From: JAICTV01 sp035634055
GTDB lineage: Bacteria; Planctomycetota; Phycisphaerae; Tepidisphaerales; Tepidisphaeraceae
Direction: 5' to 3'
Length of the DNA: 50,115 nucleotides
Assembly (NCBI GenBank): GCA_035634055.1
Contig: DASQDR010000108.1
Span: 1 to 50,115 of the forward strand
Numbering within the stretch: position 1 is the stretch's first letter; each line of letters starts with the position of its first letter. The notes below the pieces were generated by a model that made no database searches, was not told where the DNA came from, and was given only the letters and a program-made list of their open reading frames with translations. This document shows positions 24,352-35,849 of this stretch, piece by piece. A program made the position numbers and the translations under genes.

Positions 24352-26367
24352 CTAAACGTCCGCCACGCGCAGCTTCGCCGCGCCCGGTTCGAACCACGAA
24401 TAGGTGACCTTCCTGTCCACCGGGTTGGTGTCGGCGGCGATGTAGCGGCCGCCGCCGGTCTGGAGGACCTTGGACGTCCACTCCTGCCCGATGCCGCCGG
24501 TCAGGCGCACGACGGCGTTGCTCTTGCGGTTGTAGTAGAAAATGTTCGCCTTGCCGTCGCTGCCGAAGGCGAGCTGCGTGTAGAGACCTTGCGCGGCCTT
24601 GTTCGCCAGGCGCTGCACGTCCCAGCTCGAGCCGTTAAAGGCGGCAAACTTCAGGTCGGCGTTGTAGATGTCGTAATAGCTGACGGCCGGGCGGTCGAAC
24701 GTGTCGAAGGCGACCGACGTGTGCGTGACGCCCCGGGTCACGCCATCGACCACGCCGCGGGTCCACCCCTGGCCGGCGTTGCGCGCCAGCTTCAGCCGCC
24801 CGAAGCTGGAATCGTCGTAGGCGACGGCCAGCTCGCCGGTCTTGCCGTTCACGGTCAGGTCCGTCGATCGGCCGACGATGTTCTTCGAGTCGACCGTCAC
24901 GATGTTCCAAGCCGTCCCGTCAAACCGCGCGACGCGGAGGTCGCCCCTGGTCTTGTGGAAGTAGCTGATCACCGGGCGGTCCTGGTGGTCGTAAGCGAGC
25001 GAGGGGTAGAGCCCGACGGAGCCCCGCGCGTCGACGGTCTGGACGTTCCACTTCGTGCCGTCGAAGTGCGCGAAGCGCAGGTCGCCGGCCGTGCCGTCGA
25101 AATAGGCGACGCTCGGGCGCGCGAAGTTATCCACCGCGACGGAGCAGTAGCCACCGACGTCATTGCCGCTGGCGTCGATCCGCTGCGGCGCGGAGATGGC
25201 CCGGTCGCTGCCGCGCGTGACGTACATCAGCGTGCGCTCGACGCTGTCGTAGTAGGCCATGTGCAGCACGCCGTTAGCGTCGTAGGCAAGGTCGTTGCCG
25301 TTGCCGGCGGTGGCGACGTCGGTGGTATTGCCAACTTTGGCGGGCCGGCGGGCGAGCGCCAGGTCGATCGCGTTGGCCAGGTCCAGCCGCTGGTAGGTGA
25401 GGTTGGTGACGGCGCCGAACTCGGAGTCGCCGTCGAGGTTCTCGATGCTGCCGGCGCGGAAGATCGAGCAGATGTCGCGGACCTTCAGCGACGAATTTGC
25501 CTGCCGCATCAGCGCCACTGCGCCAGTAACGAATGGGACGGCGAAGCTGGTCCCGCTGGCGGTGTCGAAGGGCTCGGGGCCGAGGCTGGTGGTCGGAACA
25601 TCGTCACCGGGGGCGAGCAGGTCAAGGTTGGGGCCGCGCTCCGTGAACTCGGTGATCACGTCGAACGCATCGACCGCGCCGACGGCGAAGACGTTGGCGT
25701 CCGCCGCCGGGTACTCCACGCCGTACGGCTTGCTCACGCCATTGTTCCCGCTCGACGCGGCAACGAACACGCCGAGCCCGCGAAGGGTCTTCAGTTCATC
25801 CGAATAGACCGACGTGTGCGTGCCGGCGTAGTGCCCGGAGCCGAAGGAGATATTGGCCGCGACGATGTTGAACTCGGCGCGGTGATCGATCACCCACTTC
25901 AGCGCTTCTTCGATGCGCGTGTCGGGGACGAGATCGTCGGCGGCGTCGACGCGGAGCGCGACCAGGTTGCACTCGGGCGCAACGCCGGCATAGTGCGTGC
26001 CGTTGAGGTCGAACCCGCTGGCGCCGATGACGCCGGCCACTTCGGTGCCGTGGCCGTAGGTGTCCATCGGGTCGGCGTCGTCGCTGACGAAGTCCCACCC
26101 GCCCACGACGCGGTGCCCGGGCCCGAACCCGCCGCCAAGCAGCGGGTTGGTGTAGTCGATGCCGGTGTCGATGACGGCGACGGCCTGGCCCTTGCCGGTG
26201 ATGGTGGGATGCTCAGCGGCGGCGACGTCCTGGCGGACGAGGCGCGGGATCGTCCCCCAATCAAGGGCCGCGGCCGGGGCGGCCGCCATGAGTCGGCGCG
26301 ACTCCAGCGGCTCCAGCGGCGACGCGGGAGACGACGCGGACGACTTGCGCGGCGAGCGGTACGGCAT
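24352..26367 (-). CDS. Secreted subtilisin-like serine peptidase (S8) with beta-propeller tail
   Basis: 671 residues from the chosen ATG. Residues 18-28 (LEPLESRRLMA) are the planctomycete-type N-terminal motif of large exported proteins. The S8 domain has the complete triad: Asp67 in VIDTGID, His106 in YGHGTEVAG, Ser274 in SGTSFAVP, plus the oxyanion-hole region ASSGNNG. From about residue 350 on there are six or seven repeats of roughly 50 residues with the pattern LAYD, GRPVISYF, GDLRVARFDG, W, VD, likely blades of a beta-propeller. The frame is open upstream to 26523 and neither start has a Shine-Dalgarno sequence, so the start is uncertain. Role: probably degrades extracellular or envelope protein. 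Confidence 0.88.
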   Translation of the reverse strand: MPYRSPRKSSASSPASPLEPLESRRLMAAAPAAALDWGTIPRLVRQDVAAAEHPTITGKGQAVAVIDTGIDYTNPLLGGGFGPGHRVVGGWDFVSDDADPMDTYGHGTEVAGVIGASGFDLNGTHYAGVAPECNLVALRVDAADDLVPDTRIEEALKWVIDHRAEFNIVAANISFGSGHYAGTHTSVYSDELKTLRGLGVFVAASSGNNGVSKPYGVEYPAADANVFAVGAVDAFDVITEFTERGPNLDLLAPGDDVPTTSLGPEPFDTASGTSFAVPFVTGAVALMRQANSSLKVRDICSIFRAGSIENLDGDSEFGAVTNLTYQRLDLANAIDLALARRPAKVGNTTDVATAGNGNDLAYDANGVLHMAYYDSVERTLMYVTRGSDRAISAPQRIDASGNDVGGYCSVAVDNFARPSVAYFDGTAGDLRFAHFDGTKWNVQTVDARGSVGLYPSLAYDHQDRPVISYFHKTRGDLRVARFDGTAWNIVTVDSKNIVGRSTDLTVNGKTGELAVAYDDSSFGRLKLARNAGQGWTRGVVDGVTRGVTHTSVAFDTFDRPAVSYYDIYNADLKFAAFNGSSWDVQRLANKAAQGLYTQLAFGSDGKANIFYYNRKSNAVVRLTGGIGQEWTSKVLQTGGGRYIAADTNPVDRKVTYSWFEPGAAKLRVADV

Positions 26368-26598
26368 GAAGGTTTTGTCGCCGCCTCGTGCGGCGAACGT
26401 CGCTGTCGGTTCGGCGCGCCCGCCTCGGGGCCGCCCGGTCACTGAAAAAAACTGCAACTCCGGCCGCGCCCGTTGCTTCACCGATAGGTAATCCGCGCGA
26501 GCAGAGGTCGATCCGTCGGCCACCCACGGCGCGCGTGTCGAGGGGCCATTGTACCCGCTTTACGCGCGCGGTGTGGAGCGTCTATCCTTGGCGTCAAT

Positions 26599-27561
26599 AT
26601 GGCGAAGATGCTCATCACCGGCGGGGCCGGATTCATCGGCTCGCACCTGGCCGAGCGGCTCCTCGCCGACGGGCATCAGGTCGTCCTGCTGGACGATCTT
26701 TCCACCGGCCGCTCCGAAAATATCCGCCACTTGGTCGACCGGCCGCACGTGCAAGTGGTGCGCGATTCGGTGGAAAACGCGGCGACGGTCGACCTGCTCA
26801 TGTCGCAGTGCGACTCGGTGTTCCACCTTGCGTCGGCGGTCGGGGTGCAGTTGGTCGCCGACGAGCCGGTTCGGACGATTCGTACGACGATTCACGGGAC
26901 CGAGGTCGTTCTGGAGTCGGCCCACCGATTTTCCCGACCGGTCCTCATCACCAGCAGCAGCGAGGTCTACGGCAAGGGGACGCGCGTCCCGTTCAGTGAG
27001 GACGACGACGTGGTCATGGGCGCCACCCGTTTCAGCCGGTGGTGCTACGCGTACAGCAAGGGGATCGATGAGTTCCTCGGGCTCGCTTACCACAAGCAGT
27101 TCGGGCTGCCGGTGCGGATCGTGCGGCTGTTCAACACGGTCGGGCCGCGGCAGGTGGGGATGTACGGGATGGTCCTGCCGCGCTTCGTCGAGGCCGCCGT
27201 CAATGATCGCCCGCTCCAGGTGTACGGCGACGGCCAGCAGACGCGCTGCTTCTGTCACGTGGCCGACGTTGTCGATGCCCTGATCAAGCTGATGGCCGCG
27301 CCGGCGACGCTCGGGCAGGTCTTCAACCTCGGCAGCGATGAGGAAATCTCCATGAACGACCTGGCCCGCCGCGTGGTGGAACTGGCGGGGTCGAAGAGCT
27401 CGATTCAGCACGTCCCCTACGAGCAGGCGTACGGGCAGCGGTTCGACGACATGATGCGTCGCGTCCCCCGGCTGGATAAGATCCGCGACGCCATCGGCTT
27501 CAGGCCGCGCCACGACCTGAACCAGATCATCCGCTCGGTGATCGAGCAGCACCGCCGGTGA
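26599..27561 (+). CDS. NAD-dependent sugar-nucleotide epimerase/dehydratase
   Basis: 320 residues, extended SDR family. NAD-binding TGGAGFIGSHLAE at 7-19; DDLSTGRSENI as in UDP-glucose 4-epimerases and UDP-glucuronate decarboxylases; SSSEVYG near residue 119; catalytic Tyr150-x3-Lys154 in CYAYSKG; RLFNTVGPRQVGMYGMVLP is a strong signature of this group. The product is probably an activated sugar for surface polysaccharide, because the next gene is a polyprenyl-phosphate sugar-phosphate transferase. The ATG is preceded by a TATCCT hexamer 11 nt upstream rather than a Shine-Dalgarno sequence. Confidence 0.93.
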   Translation: MAKMLITGGAGFIGSHLAERLLADGHQVVLLDDLSTGRSENIRHLVDRPHVQVVRDSVENAATVDLLMSQCDSVFHLASAVGVQLVADEPVRTIRTTIHGTEVVLESAHRFSRPVLITSSSEVYGKGTRVPFSEDDDVVMGATRFSRWCYAYSKGIDEFLGLAYHKQFGLPVRIVRLFNTVGPRQVGMYGMVLPRFVEAAVNDRPLQVYGDGQQTRCFCHVADVVDALIKLMAAPATLGQVFNLGSDEEISMNDLARRVVELAGSKSSIQHVPYEQAYGQRFDDMMRRVPRLDKIRDAIGFRPRHDLNQIIRSVIEQHRR

Positions 27562-27724
27562 GGCAGGACCACGGCGAGGGCGAGGCGCGGCCAAGGCTGG
27601 CCGCGCAGGACCGGTGGTGAACCCCGGCCGGTCGCGGGCGAACTTAAGTAGCGGCCCCTCCAGTCGACTCAGGCGCGCGAGCGCCCCCCGGCGCCCCCGC
27701 CGGCAACCTCGCGGGAAAGCGACG

Positions 27725-29032
27725 ATGATCTTCAGCCCCAGCGTGCTGGCCCAGATCCCCACGACGGTTTATTCCGCCGATGAGGTGGTTTCCCCGTACA
27801 TCTACGTCTTCTACATGGCGTTCATCGTCGCGTTCCTGTTCACGCCGATCATGCAGACGGTGGCGGGGCACTACGGGATCATCGACGAGCCGGACAATCA
27901 CCGGAAGATGCACTCCTCGCCGGTGGCGTACCTCGGCGGGGTCGCGGTCTTCCTCGGGTGGATCAGCGGCCTGGCGGTCAGCCAGTTCCTCAACCTCCAC
28001 CGCACCGAGCCGGGGCTGCTGCCACACCTGAAGGTGCCGTTCAGCATCGTGGTAGGCGCGTCGGTGATCGTGCTGCTGGGCTTGTGGGACGACATCCAGC
28101 GGATCAACCCGTGGGCGAAGATCGGCGGGCAGGTCTTCGCGGCAATCTGCCTGCTCATCGAGGGCGTCGGCATCGAGTGCACCAAGCCGCTGCTCCAGCC
28201 ACTCTCGGCGCGAATCGAGCTTTTCACGGGCGTCGCCGTCTGGGGGACTCCGACGTTCCAGGCCGTCATCTACGTCAGCAGCTCGCTCCTGGTCATCCTC
28301 GCGATCGTCGGCTGTTGCAACGCGACCAACCTGATGGACGGGCTGGACGGCTTGTGCGGCGGGGTGACCGCCATCATCGCGGCCGGGTTCCTGTTCCTGG
28401 CGGTCCACCTGGCGATGTACGGCGGGGGGATCAACAGCAACTACGACGCGCTGCGCGTGGTCCTGGGGCTCGCGCTGCTCGGGGCGGTGCTGGGGTTCAT
28501 CCCGTACAACTTCAACCCGGCCTCCATCTTCATGGGCGACACCGGGAGCATGTTCCTGGGCTTCAGTTGCGCGACCCTGATCATCCTGATGGCGCAGGAG
28601 CGCCCGAAGTGGTTCCTGGCGGCGATGGTCATGTTCGCGCTGCCGGTGCTCGACACGGTGCTCGCCTTCGCCCGCCGGTACGTGAACGGCCGGCCGGTCT
28701 TCAGCGCGGACAAGTTCCACTTCCACCACCAGCTCGTCGGGCGCGGGCTCACCGTGCGCAAGACGGTGCTGATCATCTACACCATCGCCATCGGGTTCGC
28801 GCTGCTGGGGGCGGCGATCGTGTTCATGCGGACGCGCTACGCGATCGCCATTTACCTGGTGGTCTTCGGGTCGATCATCGTGGCGGCGTACAAGATGGGA
28901 ATGGTGCACGAGCGCCCGCGCGTGGTGAAGCAGCGCAGCGGATTCGACGCCGACGACGTGGCGACGCCGGTGCGCGATGTGGACTCGGCAACCGTCCTGG
29001 AAATCCCCGACCCGCACCGACAGGCGATGTGA
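27725..29032 (+). CDS. Undecaprenyl-phosphate sugar-1-phosphate transferase (WecA/TagO/MraY family)
   Basis: 435 residues, about ten membrane helices. Family motifs in order: DEPDNHRKMHSSPVAYLGG near the N terminus, NATNLMDGLDGLCGGVTAI (Mg-binding Asp residues), FNPASIFMGDTGSMFLGF, and KFHFHHQLVGRGL, the HIHH-type loop that distinguishes WecA/TagO from MraY. Such enzymes load GlcNAc-1-phosphate (or a relative) onto undecaprenyl phosphate to begin a surface glycan. I chose the ATG at 27725; the frame is open further upstream, but that part is basic and low-complexity. The C-terminal 50 residues are cytoplasmic and polar. Follows the epimerase gene by 163 bp. Confidence 0.94.
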   Translation: MIFSPSVLAQIPTTVYSADEVVSPYIYVFYMAFIVAFLFTPIMQTVAGHYGIIDEPDNHRKMHSSPVAYLGGVAVFLGWISGLAVSQFLNLHRTEPGLLPHLKVPFSIVVGASVIVLLGLWDDIQRINPWAKIGGQVFAAICLLIEGVGIECTKPLLQPLSARIELFTGVAVWGTPTFQAVIYVSSSLLVILAIVGCCNATNLMDGLDGLCGGVTAIIAAGFLFLAVHLAMYGGGINSNYDALRVVLGLALLGAVLGFIPYNFNPASIFMGDTGSMFLGFSCATLIILMAQERPKWFLAAMVMFALPVLDTVLAFARRYVNGRPVFSADKFHFHHQLVGRGLTVRKTVLIIYTIAIGFALLGAAIVFMRTRYAIAIYLVVFGSIIVAAYKMGMVHERPRVVKQRSGFDADDVATPVRDVDSATVLEIPDPHRQAM

Positions 29033-29146
29033 GCTGGCGCGGCCACACCGGCGCGCGCATCACCCTCGACCGCAACCGGACCAGGCGCTTTGCGGCTTAG
29101 CGAAGCGCAGCCGTTCCTGGCCGTCGCGTTCACGGCGGTGTTCGAG

Positions 29147-29818
29147 TCAGTGCTCGTGCCCCGCGAACATCTTCTGGTAGATCGGGAACCCGGGCGTGTC
29201 CGCCGGGATGAACAGCTTGTCGTGCGGCTGCATGTACCGCAGTGCGAACGCCAGGTAGGGCGCGGTGAGCACCTTCCTCCACGGCGGGTTGTGCACCGAA
29301 GCCTCGGCGCACCCGCGGTAGAACTGCCCGAGCATCAGCCCCTTGCGGATGAACTCCGTGATCATCCACTTGAAGATCTGGTCGACCTTCTTGTCCGCCC
29401 CGGGCTTCTCCGACTGGTAGTTCGGGAACCAGATCAGCATCGTCTTCAGCGCCACGGGCATGGTGGCCGCGCGGCCCTGCGCGATGGGATCGAACGCTGG
29501 CTCGGCGCGGATGAAATCGTCCGCCCGCGACAGCACCAGCTTGCGGATTTGCAGCGGCGAGGTGAGCGGCGACTCCTCGATGTAGAACAAATCGTTGTCG
29601 ATCGAGTCGCGCACGAACGGGCAGACGTGGGCGATCTTCTCGCCGGCGTCGAACTGCGCCTGCGTGACCTTCCCGCCGTCGGGGTGGTCGCGTCGGCCGA
29701 CGACGCCTTGCAGGGCGCTGGTCCCGCAGATGAACCGTTCGATCCACCGCTGCACCTGGGCCCAGTCCGCGCGGCCGGCGTCGGCGGCGGCGCGAATCGC
29801 TTCTGAATACTTCTGCAT
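29147..29818 (-). CDS. DUF6875-like protein of unknown function
   Basis: 223 residues, soluble. The pattern KIAHVCPFVRDSIDNDLFYIE near residue 60, MPVALKTMLIWFPNYQSE in the middle, and KGLMLGQFYRGCAEASVHNP followed by FALRYMQPHDKLFI at the end resembles DUF6875 proteins (CPFV, then GQFxxGCxE, then RxMxxxD). These are uncharacterised, often found near biosynthetic genes. I take the ATG at 29818; the frame stays open to about 30688 but the extra part is Arg/Ala-rich and overlaps the methyltransferase gene on the other strand, so it is not coding. Confidence 0.65.
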   Translation of the reverse strand: MQKYSEAIRAAADAGRADWAQVQRWIERFICGTSALQGVVGRRDHPDGGKVTQAQFDAGEKIAHVCPFVRDSIDNDLFYIEESPLTSPLQIRKLVLSRADDFIRAEPAFDPIAQGRAATMPVALKTMLIWFPNYQSEKPGADKKVDQIFKWMITEFIRKGLMLGQFYRGCAEASVHNPPWRKVLTAPYLAFALRYMQPHDKLFIPADTPGFPIYQKMFAGHEH

Positions 29819-30148
29819 GTTCTTTCCGCCCGGCCGCTGGATCGGCCGCCTCAAACGCCTGATGACGACCCGCGCGGGCGGCGCGCCCGCCGGTCCACCC
29901 GGACGCCGTGCCCACGCCTGCGCGGGCGGGAAAGTATACTTTAAACCGCCCCGCGCGGCGCGGAAGCGAACGCCGGCAAGCTGTTCCGCCTGCGCGGGCG
30001 CCCGGGCGGCTGGCCGGGCGCCGCGTCCACTTCTTTTCCGTTGAATCCGCCGCGTCGCTTGTGACAATGCCGCCCGCCGCCGCCGCGCCGCAGCCGTGTG
30101 GACATCTTGGCGCGGGCCGGCGATTGAGCACGACGAGGAAACGCGCCG
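29819..30148. other. 330-bp gap between divergent genes with a 12-bp palindrome
   Basis: The only AT-rich island in this very GC-rich gap is the perfect palindrome AAAGTATACTTT (29931-29942), flanked by GGCGG on the left (29925-29929) and CCGCC on the right (29946-29950). TATACT can serve as a -10 element on either strand, and the symmetry also suits a dimeric regulator. No -35 consensus is visible. No reading frame on either strand looks protein-like. Confidence 0.5.
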
Positions 30149-30826
30149 ATGCAACGTCAACCCGAGCCCGAGCTGATGGACCTCCCGGAGGAAGCCCGCG
30201 CCTACGCCCGCGCCAAGTTCCCCGACGTAATGGAATCCGTCGTCAACCGCCTGCTGGAGCTCGCCGCCGCCCGTGGCGGCTCCGACGGCGCCGCGCCGCG
30301 CATGGTCGACCTGGGCACCGGCCCCGGCACCATTCCGGTGATGGTCGCCAGGCAGCGGCCGCAGTGGGACATCACCGCCGTCGACGCCGCCAAGGCCATG
30401 ACCATGATCGCCGGCGTCTCGGTGAAGATGGCCGGCGTCAGCGATCGCGTGCGCGTGCACCTGGCGGACGCCAAGTCCACCGGCCTGCCCGACGGCGGCT
30501 TCGACATCGTCTTCTGCGCCAGCCTGCTGCACCACATGCCCGACCCCACGCCGCTGTGGCGCGAGATCAAGCGGCTGGCCGCGCCGGGCGCGCTCATCTT
30601 CGTGCGCGACCTGATGCGCCCCGAATCGGAGTCGGCCGCCCGGCGACTGGTCGACACGTACGCGGCCGAGCAATCGGAACTGCTCCAAGAGGAGTTCTAC
30701 CGCTCGCTGCTGTCCGCCTTCACCGTTGACGAGGTCCGCGGCCAGCTCGCGGCGGCGGGGCTGGCGTCGCTCAACGTGGAACCGGTCGGCGATCGCAATC
30801 TGGACGTGTTCGGAACCGCGAAGTAG
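30149..30826 (+). CDS. Class I SAM-dependent methyltransferase
   Basis: 225 residues. SAM-binding motif I MVDLGTGPGTIPVMVA is near residue 52; motif II region DITAVDAAKAM; motif IV FDIVFCASLLHHMPDP; post-motif LWREIKRLAAPGALIFVRDLMRP. The layout is that of UbiE/COQ5-like (Methyltransf_11/25) enzymes. The substrate is unknown; neighbours give no clear hint. The ATG at 30149 is preceded by GACGAGGAAACG, a weak Shine-Dalgarno sequence. Confidence 0.9.
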   Translation: MQRQPEPELMDLPEEARAYARAKFPDVMESVVNRLLELAAARGGSDGAAPRMVDLGTGPGTIPVMVARQRPQWDITAVDAAKAMTMIAGVSVKMAGVSDRVRVHLADAKSTGLPDGGFDIVFCASLLHHMPDPTPLWREIKRLAAPGALIFVRDLMRPESESAARRLVDTYAAEQSELLQEEFYRSLLSAFTVDEVRGQLAAAGLASLNVEPVGDRNLDVFGTAK

Positions 30827-30956
30827 CGCCGGCCGCTGCTGCGGCGGCGGCGTCTGTTTTCCTTCTCGCGTGGCGGTCGCTTCCCCTCAACAGCGCACCG
30901 CTCCGGCGACCCGCGCGGCGAGCGCTGCCGGCGCCGTCGCCATTTCTTCTTGCGCG

Positions 30957-33983
<3,027 letters not shown>

Positions 33984-34086
33984 GGCTTCCCATTCAAAAG
34001 GTTGGGGCGACCTCGCCAGAAGGTCGCCCGCTCGGGTTTCGGGTGTGGGATTGTACGGGAGCGGTCGCCTCCCGTCGTCGCGCCGG

Positions 34087-34470
34087 TCAGCCGGCCTTCT
34101 CAAGGTAGGCGTCGGCGCTGAGGAGCTGCGCGAACTCTGCCGGGTTGGAGGGTTGAATCTTGATCATCCACCCGCCGACGTAGGGGTCGGTGTTGACCAG
34201 CCCGGGGTTGTTCGCCAGATCGTCGTTCACCGCCGAGACGGTGCCGGAGACGCCGGCGTACAGGTCGCTGGTCGCCTTGACCGATTCGATCTCCCCCCAG
34301 CGCTGGTTCCTCGCCACGGTCGTGCCGACCGCGGGGAGGGCGACGTAGGTGACGTCGGTCAGCTCGTCGGCGGCGATCTGCGTGATCCCGACGGTGATCG
34401 TCCCGTCCAGCTCCTGCCGGTGCCACTCGTGCGACTGAAGGTAACGGTAGTCCTTTGGTGCGTCGGCCAT
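34087..34470 (-). CDS. gcvH: Glycine cleavage system H protein
   Basis: 127 residues. Small lipoyl-carrier protein that shuttles the aminomethyl group between P, T and L proteins. YLQSHEWHRQELDGTITVGITQ opens it; the lipoylated lysine is Lys65 in WGEIESVKATSDLYAGVSG. The second-gene position between gcvT and gcvP fits. The ATG at 34470 is preceded only by AGAGAGA. A 171-nt nested hairpin separates it from gcvT. Confidence 0.97.
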   Translation of the reverse strand: MADAPKDYRYLQSHEWHRQELDGTITVGITQIAADELTDVTYVALPAVGTTVARNQRWGEIESVKATSDLYAGVSGTVSAVNDDLANNPGLVNTDPYVGGWMIKIQPSNPAEFAQLLSADAYLEKAG

Positions 34471-34497
34471 GATTCTCTCTCTAATGAAGGATGAAAC

Positions 34498-34668
34498 CGC
34501 AGATGAACCCGGATGAACGCCGATCAGATTGAGCCACGCATGGCACGAATGGACACGAATGAAGAGTAGATTGATCCACTTGCTGACCTTTTTCCCTTAT
34601 TCGTGTTCATTCGTGCCATGCGTGGCTAACTCTTCTCCTCATCCGCGTTCATCTGCGTTCATCTGCGG
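34498..34668. repeat. Nested palindrome inside the gcv operon (families D and F)
   Basis: Outer arms 34498-34525 and 34641-34668 pair at about 25 of 28 positions (words CCGCAGATGAACCCGG and CATCTGCGTTCATCTGCGG). Inner arms 34532-34560 and 34599-34627 pair at 28 of 29 (AGCCACGCATGGCACGAATG and complement), leaving a 38-nt AT-richer loop. It occupies nearly the whole gcvT-gcvH gap. Confidence 0.92.
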
Positions 34669-34673
34669 TTGCT

Positions 34674-35774
34674 CTAACCCTGCCGCTTGTAGAACGGCAG
34701 CTTGACGACTTTGGCGGGGAGGGTCGTCCCCTTCAGGTCCACGCTGAGCGCCGCGCCTTCCGCGGCGCGGTCGACGTCGACCAAGGCCATCGCGATGCTC
34801 TTTTGGAGCGTGGGCGAGAGCGTGCCGCTGGTCACCTCGCCGACGGGCATACCGTCGGCGACGACCGGCGAGCCCTGGCGCGCGATGCGCTTGCCTTCCA
34901 GCTCCAGGCCGACCAGCTTGCGCTTTGGGCCCGCCTCCTTCAGCTTGCGCAGCGGCTCGACGCCGATGAAGTCCTTGGTCAGGTCGACGGCGAACGACAG
35001 GCCCGCGCTGAGCGGGTCGATGTTCTCGTTCAGCTCGTGCCCGTAGAGCGGCATCCCCGCTTCCAGTCGCAGCGTGTCGCGCGCGCCCAGGCCGGCGGGC
35101 TTGATCGTCGCGCCTTCCTTGTCGGTGGCGCCGGCGATGAGCTTCATGGCCATCCCGGCGACCTTGGCGGGGATGACGACCTCCACGCCGTCCTCGCCGG
35201 TGTAGCCGGAGCGGAAGACGGTGAACTTCAGCATCCCCATGTAGCTGCCGGACTCGAAGTGGTAGCGCTTCATCGCCCGCACGTCGATCGGCAGCACGCC
35301 GGCGACGCGCTCGATCACCTTCGGGCCCTGGAGGGCGACCATCGCCGTGCTCTCGGTGTTGTCGGCCATGTCGAAGTCGAGGTCGAGGCCTTGCCGCAAC
35401 TGCGTGAAGTGGCGGACGAGCTTCTCGCGGTTGCTGCCGTTGCAGACGACGATCCAGTTCTTCACGTCCTTGGAGACGATCACGTCGTCCATCACCCCGC
35501 CCTGCGGGTTGCAGACCAGTGAGTAGCGGCTCTGCCCGACCTTCTGATCGGCGACGTTGCGCGTCAGCACCTTGTTGAGGAACGCCTGCGCGTCCTTGCC
35601 GCTGAAGCTCAGCCGGCCCATGTGGGAGACGTCGAAGATCGAGCCGCTGGTGCGGGTCTGCTCGTGCTCGTCCACGATCGAGCGGTAGAGGATGGGCATC
35701 TCCCAGCCGACGAAATCGACCAGCTTCGCGCCGGCCTGGACGTGGAAATCGTGGAACGGCGTGCGCTTGAGCAT
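34674..35774 (-). CDS. gcvT: Aminomethyltransferase, T-protein of glycine cleavage
   Basis: 366 residues. Transfers the one-carbon unit from aminomethylated GcvH to tetrahydrofolate, releasing ammonia. N terminus LKRTPFHDFHVQAGAKLVDFVGWEMPILY; then FDVSHMGRLSFSGKDA; the folate region with the catalytic Asp in YSLVCNPQGGVMDDVIVSK; FRSGYTGEDGVEVVIPA; GARDTLRLEAGMPLYGHEL near the end. First gene of the operon; a -10 TACGGT lies 9 nt before its ATG with TTGACG 17 nt further up, so the transcript is probably leaderless. Confidence 0.97.
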   Translation of the reverse strand: MLKRTPFHDFHVQAGAKLVDFVGWEMPILYRSIVDEHEQTRTSGSIFDVSHMGRLSFSGKDAQAFLNKVLTRNVADQKVGQSRYSLVCNPQGGVMDDVIVSKDVKNWIVVCNGSNREKLVRHFTQLRQGLDLDFDMADNTESTAMVALQGPKVIERVAGVLPIDVRAMKRYHFESGSYMGMLKFTVFRSGYTGEDGVEVVIPAKVAGMAMKLIAGATDKEGATIKPAGLGARDTLRLEAGMPLYGHELNENIDPLSAGLSFAVDLTKDFIGVEPLRKLKEAGPKRKLVGLELEGKRIARQGSPVVADGMPVGEVTSGTLSPTLQKSIAMALVDVDRAAEGAALSVDLKGTTLPAKVVKLPFYKRQG

Positions 35775-35783
35775 GAACGGGCG

Positions 35784-35812
35784 ACCGTATCCGCGGCCCT
35801 GCGGAGCGTCAA
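35784..35812 (-). promoter_or_regulatory. Promoter of the gcvTHP operon
   Basis: On the minus strand TTGACG (35812-35807), 17-nt spacer, TACGGT (35789-35784), which ends 9 nt before the gcvT ATG. This is one of the best sigma-70-type matches in the window and predicts a transcript that begins almost at the start codon. No glycine-riboswitch-like leader fits in the space. Confidence 0.6.
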
Positions 35813-35833
35813 GAAATCCCCGCCGCCCGCGGT

Positions 35834-35839
35834 TACCAT
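35834..35839 (+). promoter_or_regulatory. Candidate -10 element of the TPR glycosyltransferase gene (leaderless arrangement)
   Basis: TACCAT ends 10 nt before the ATG at 35850. No Shine-Dalgarno sequence. The -35 is not clear. Confidence 0.35.
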
Positions 35840-35849
35840 CGCCGGGCGT

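Noticed and set aside
29819..30688. Extension of the DUF6875-like gene upstream by 290 codons
   Set aside because: The extra part is low-complexity and lies antisense to a well-supported methyltransferase gene.
35775..35849. Glycine riboswitch ahead of gcvT
   Set aside because: Only 75 bp separate gcvT from the divergent gene and the promoter occupies most of it, leaving no room for an aptamer.
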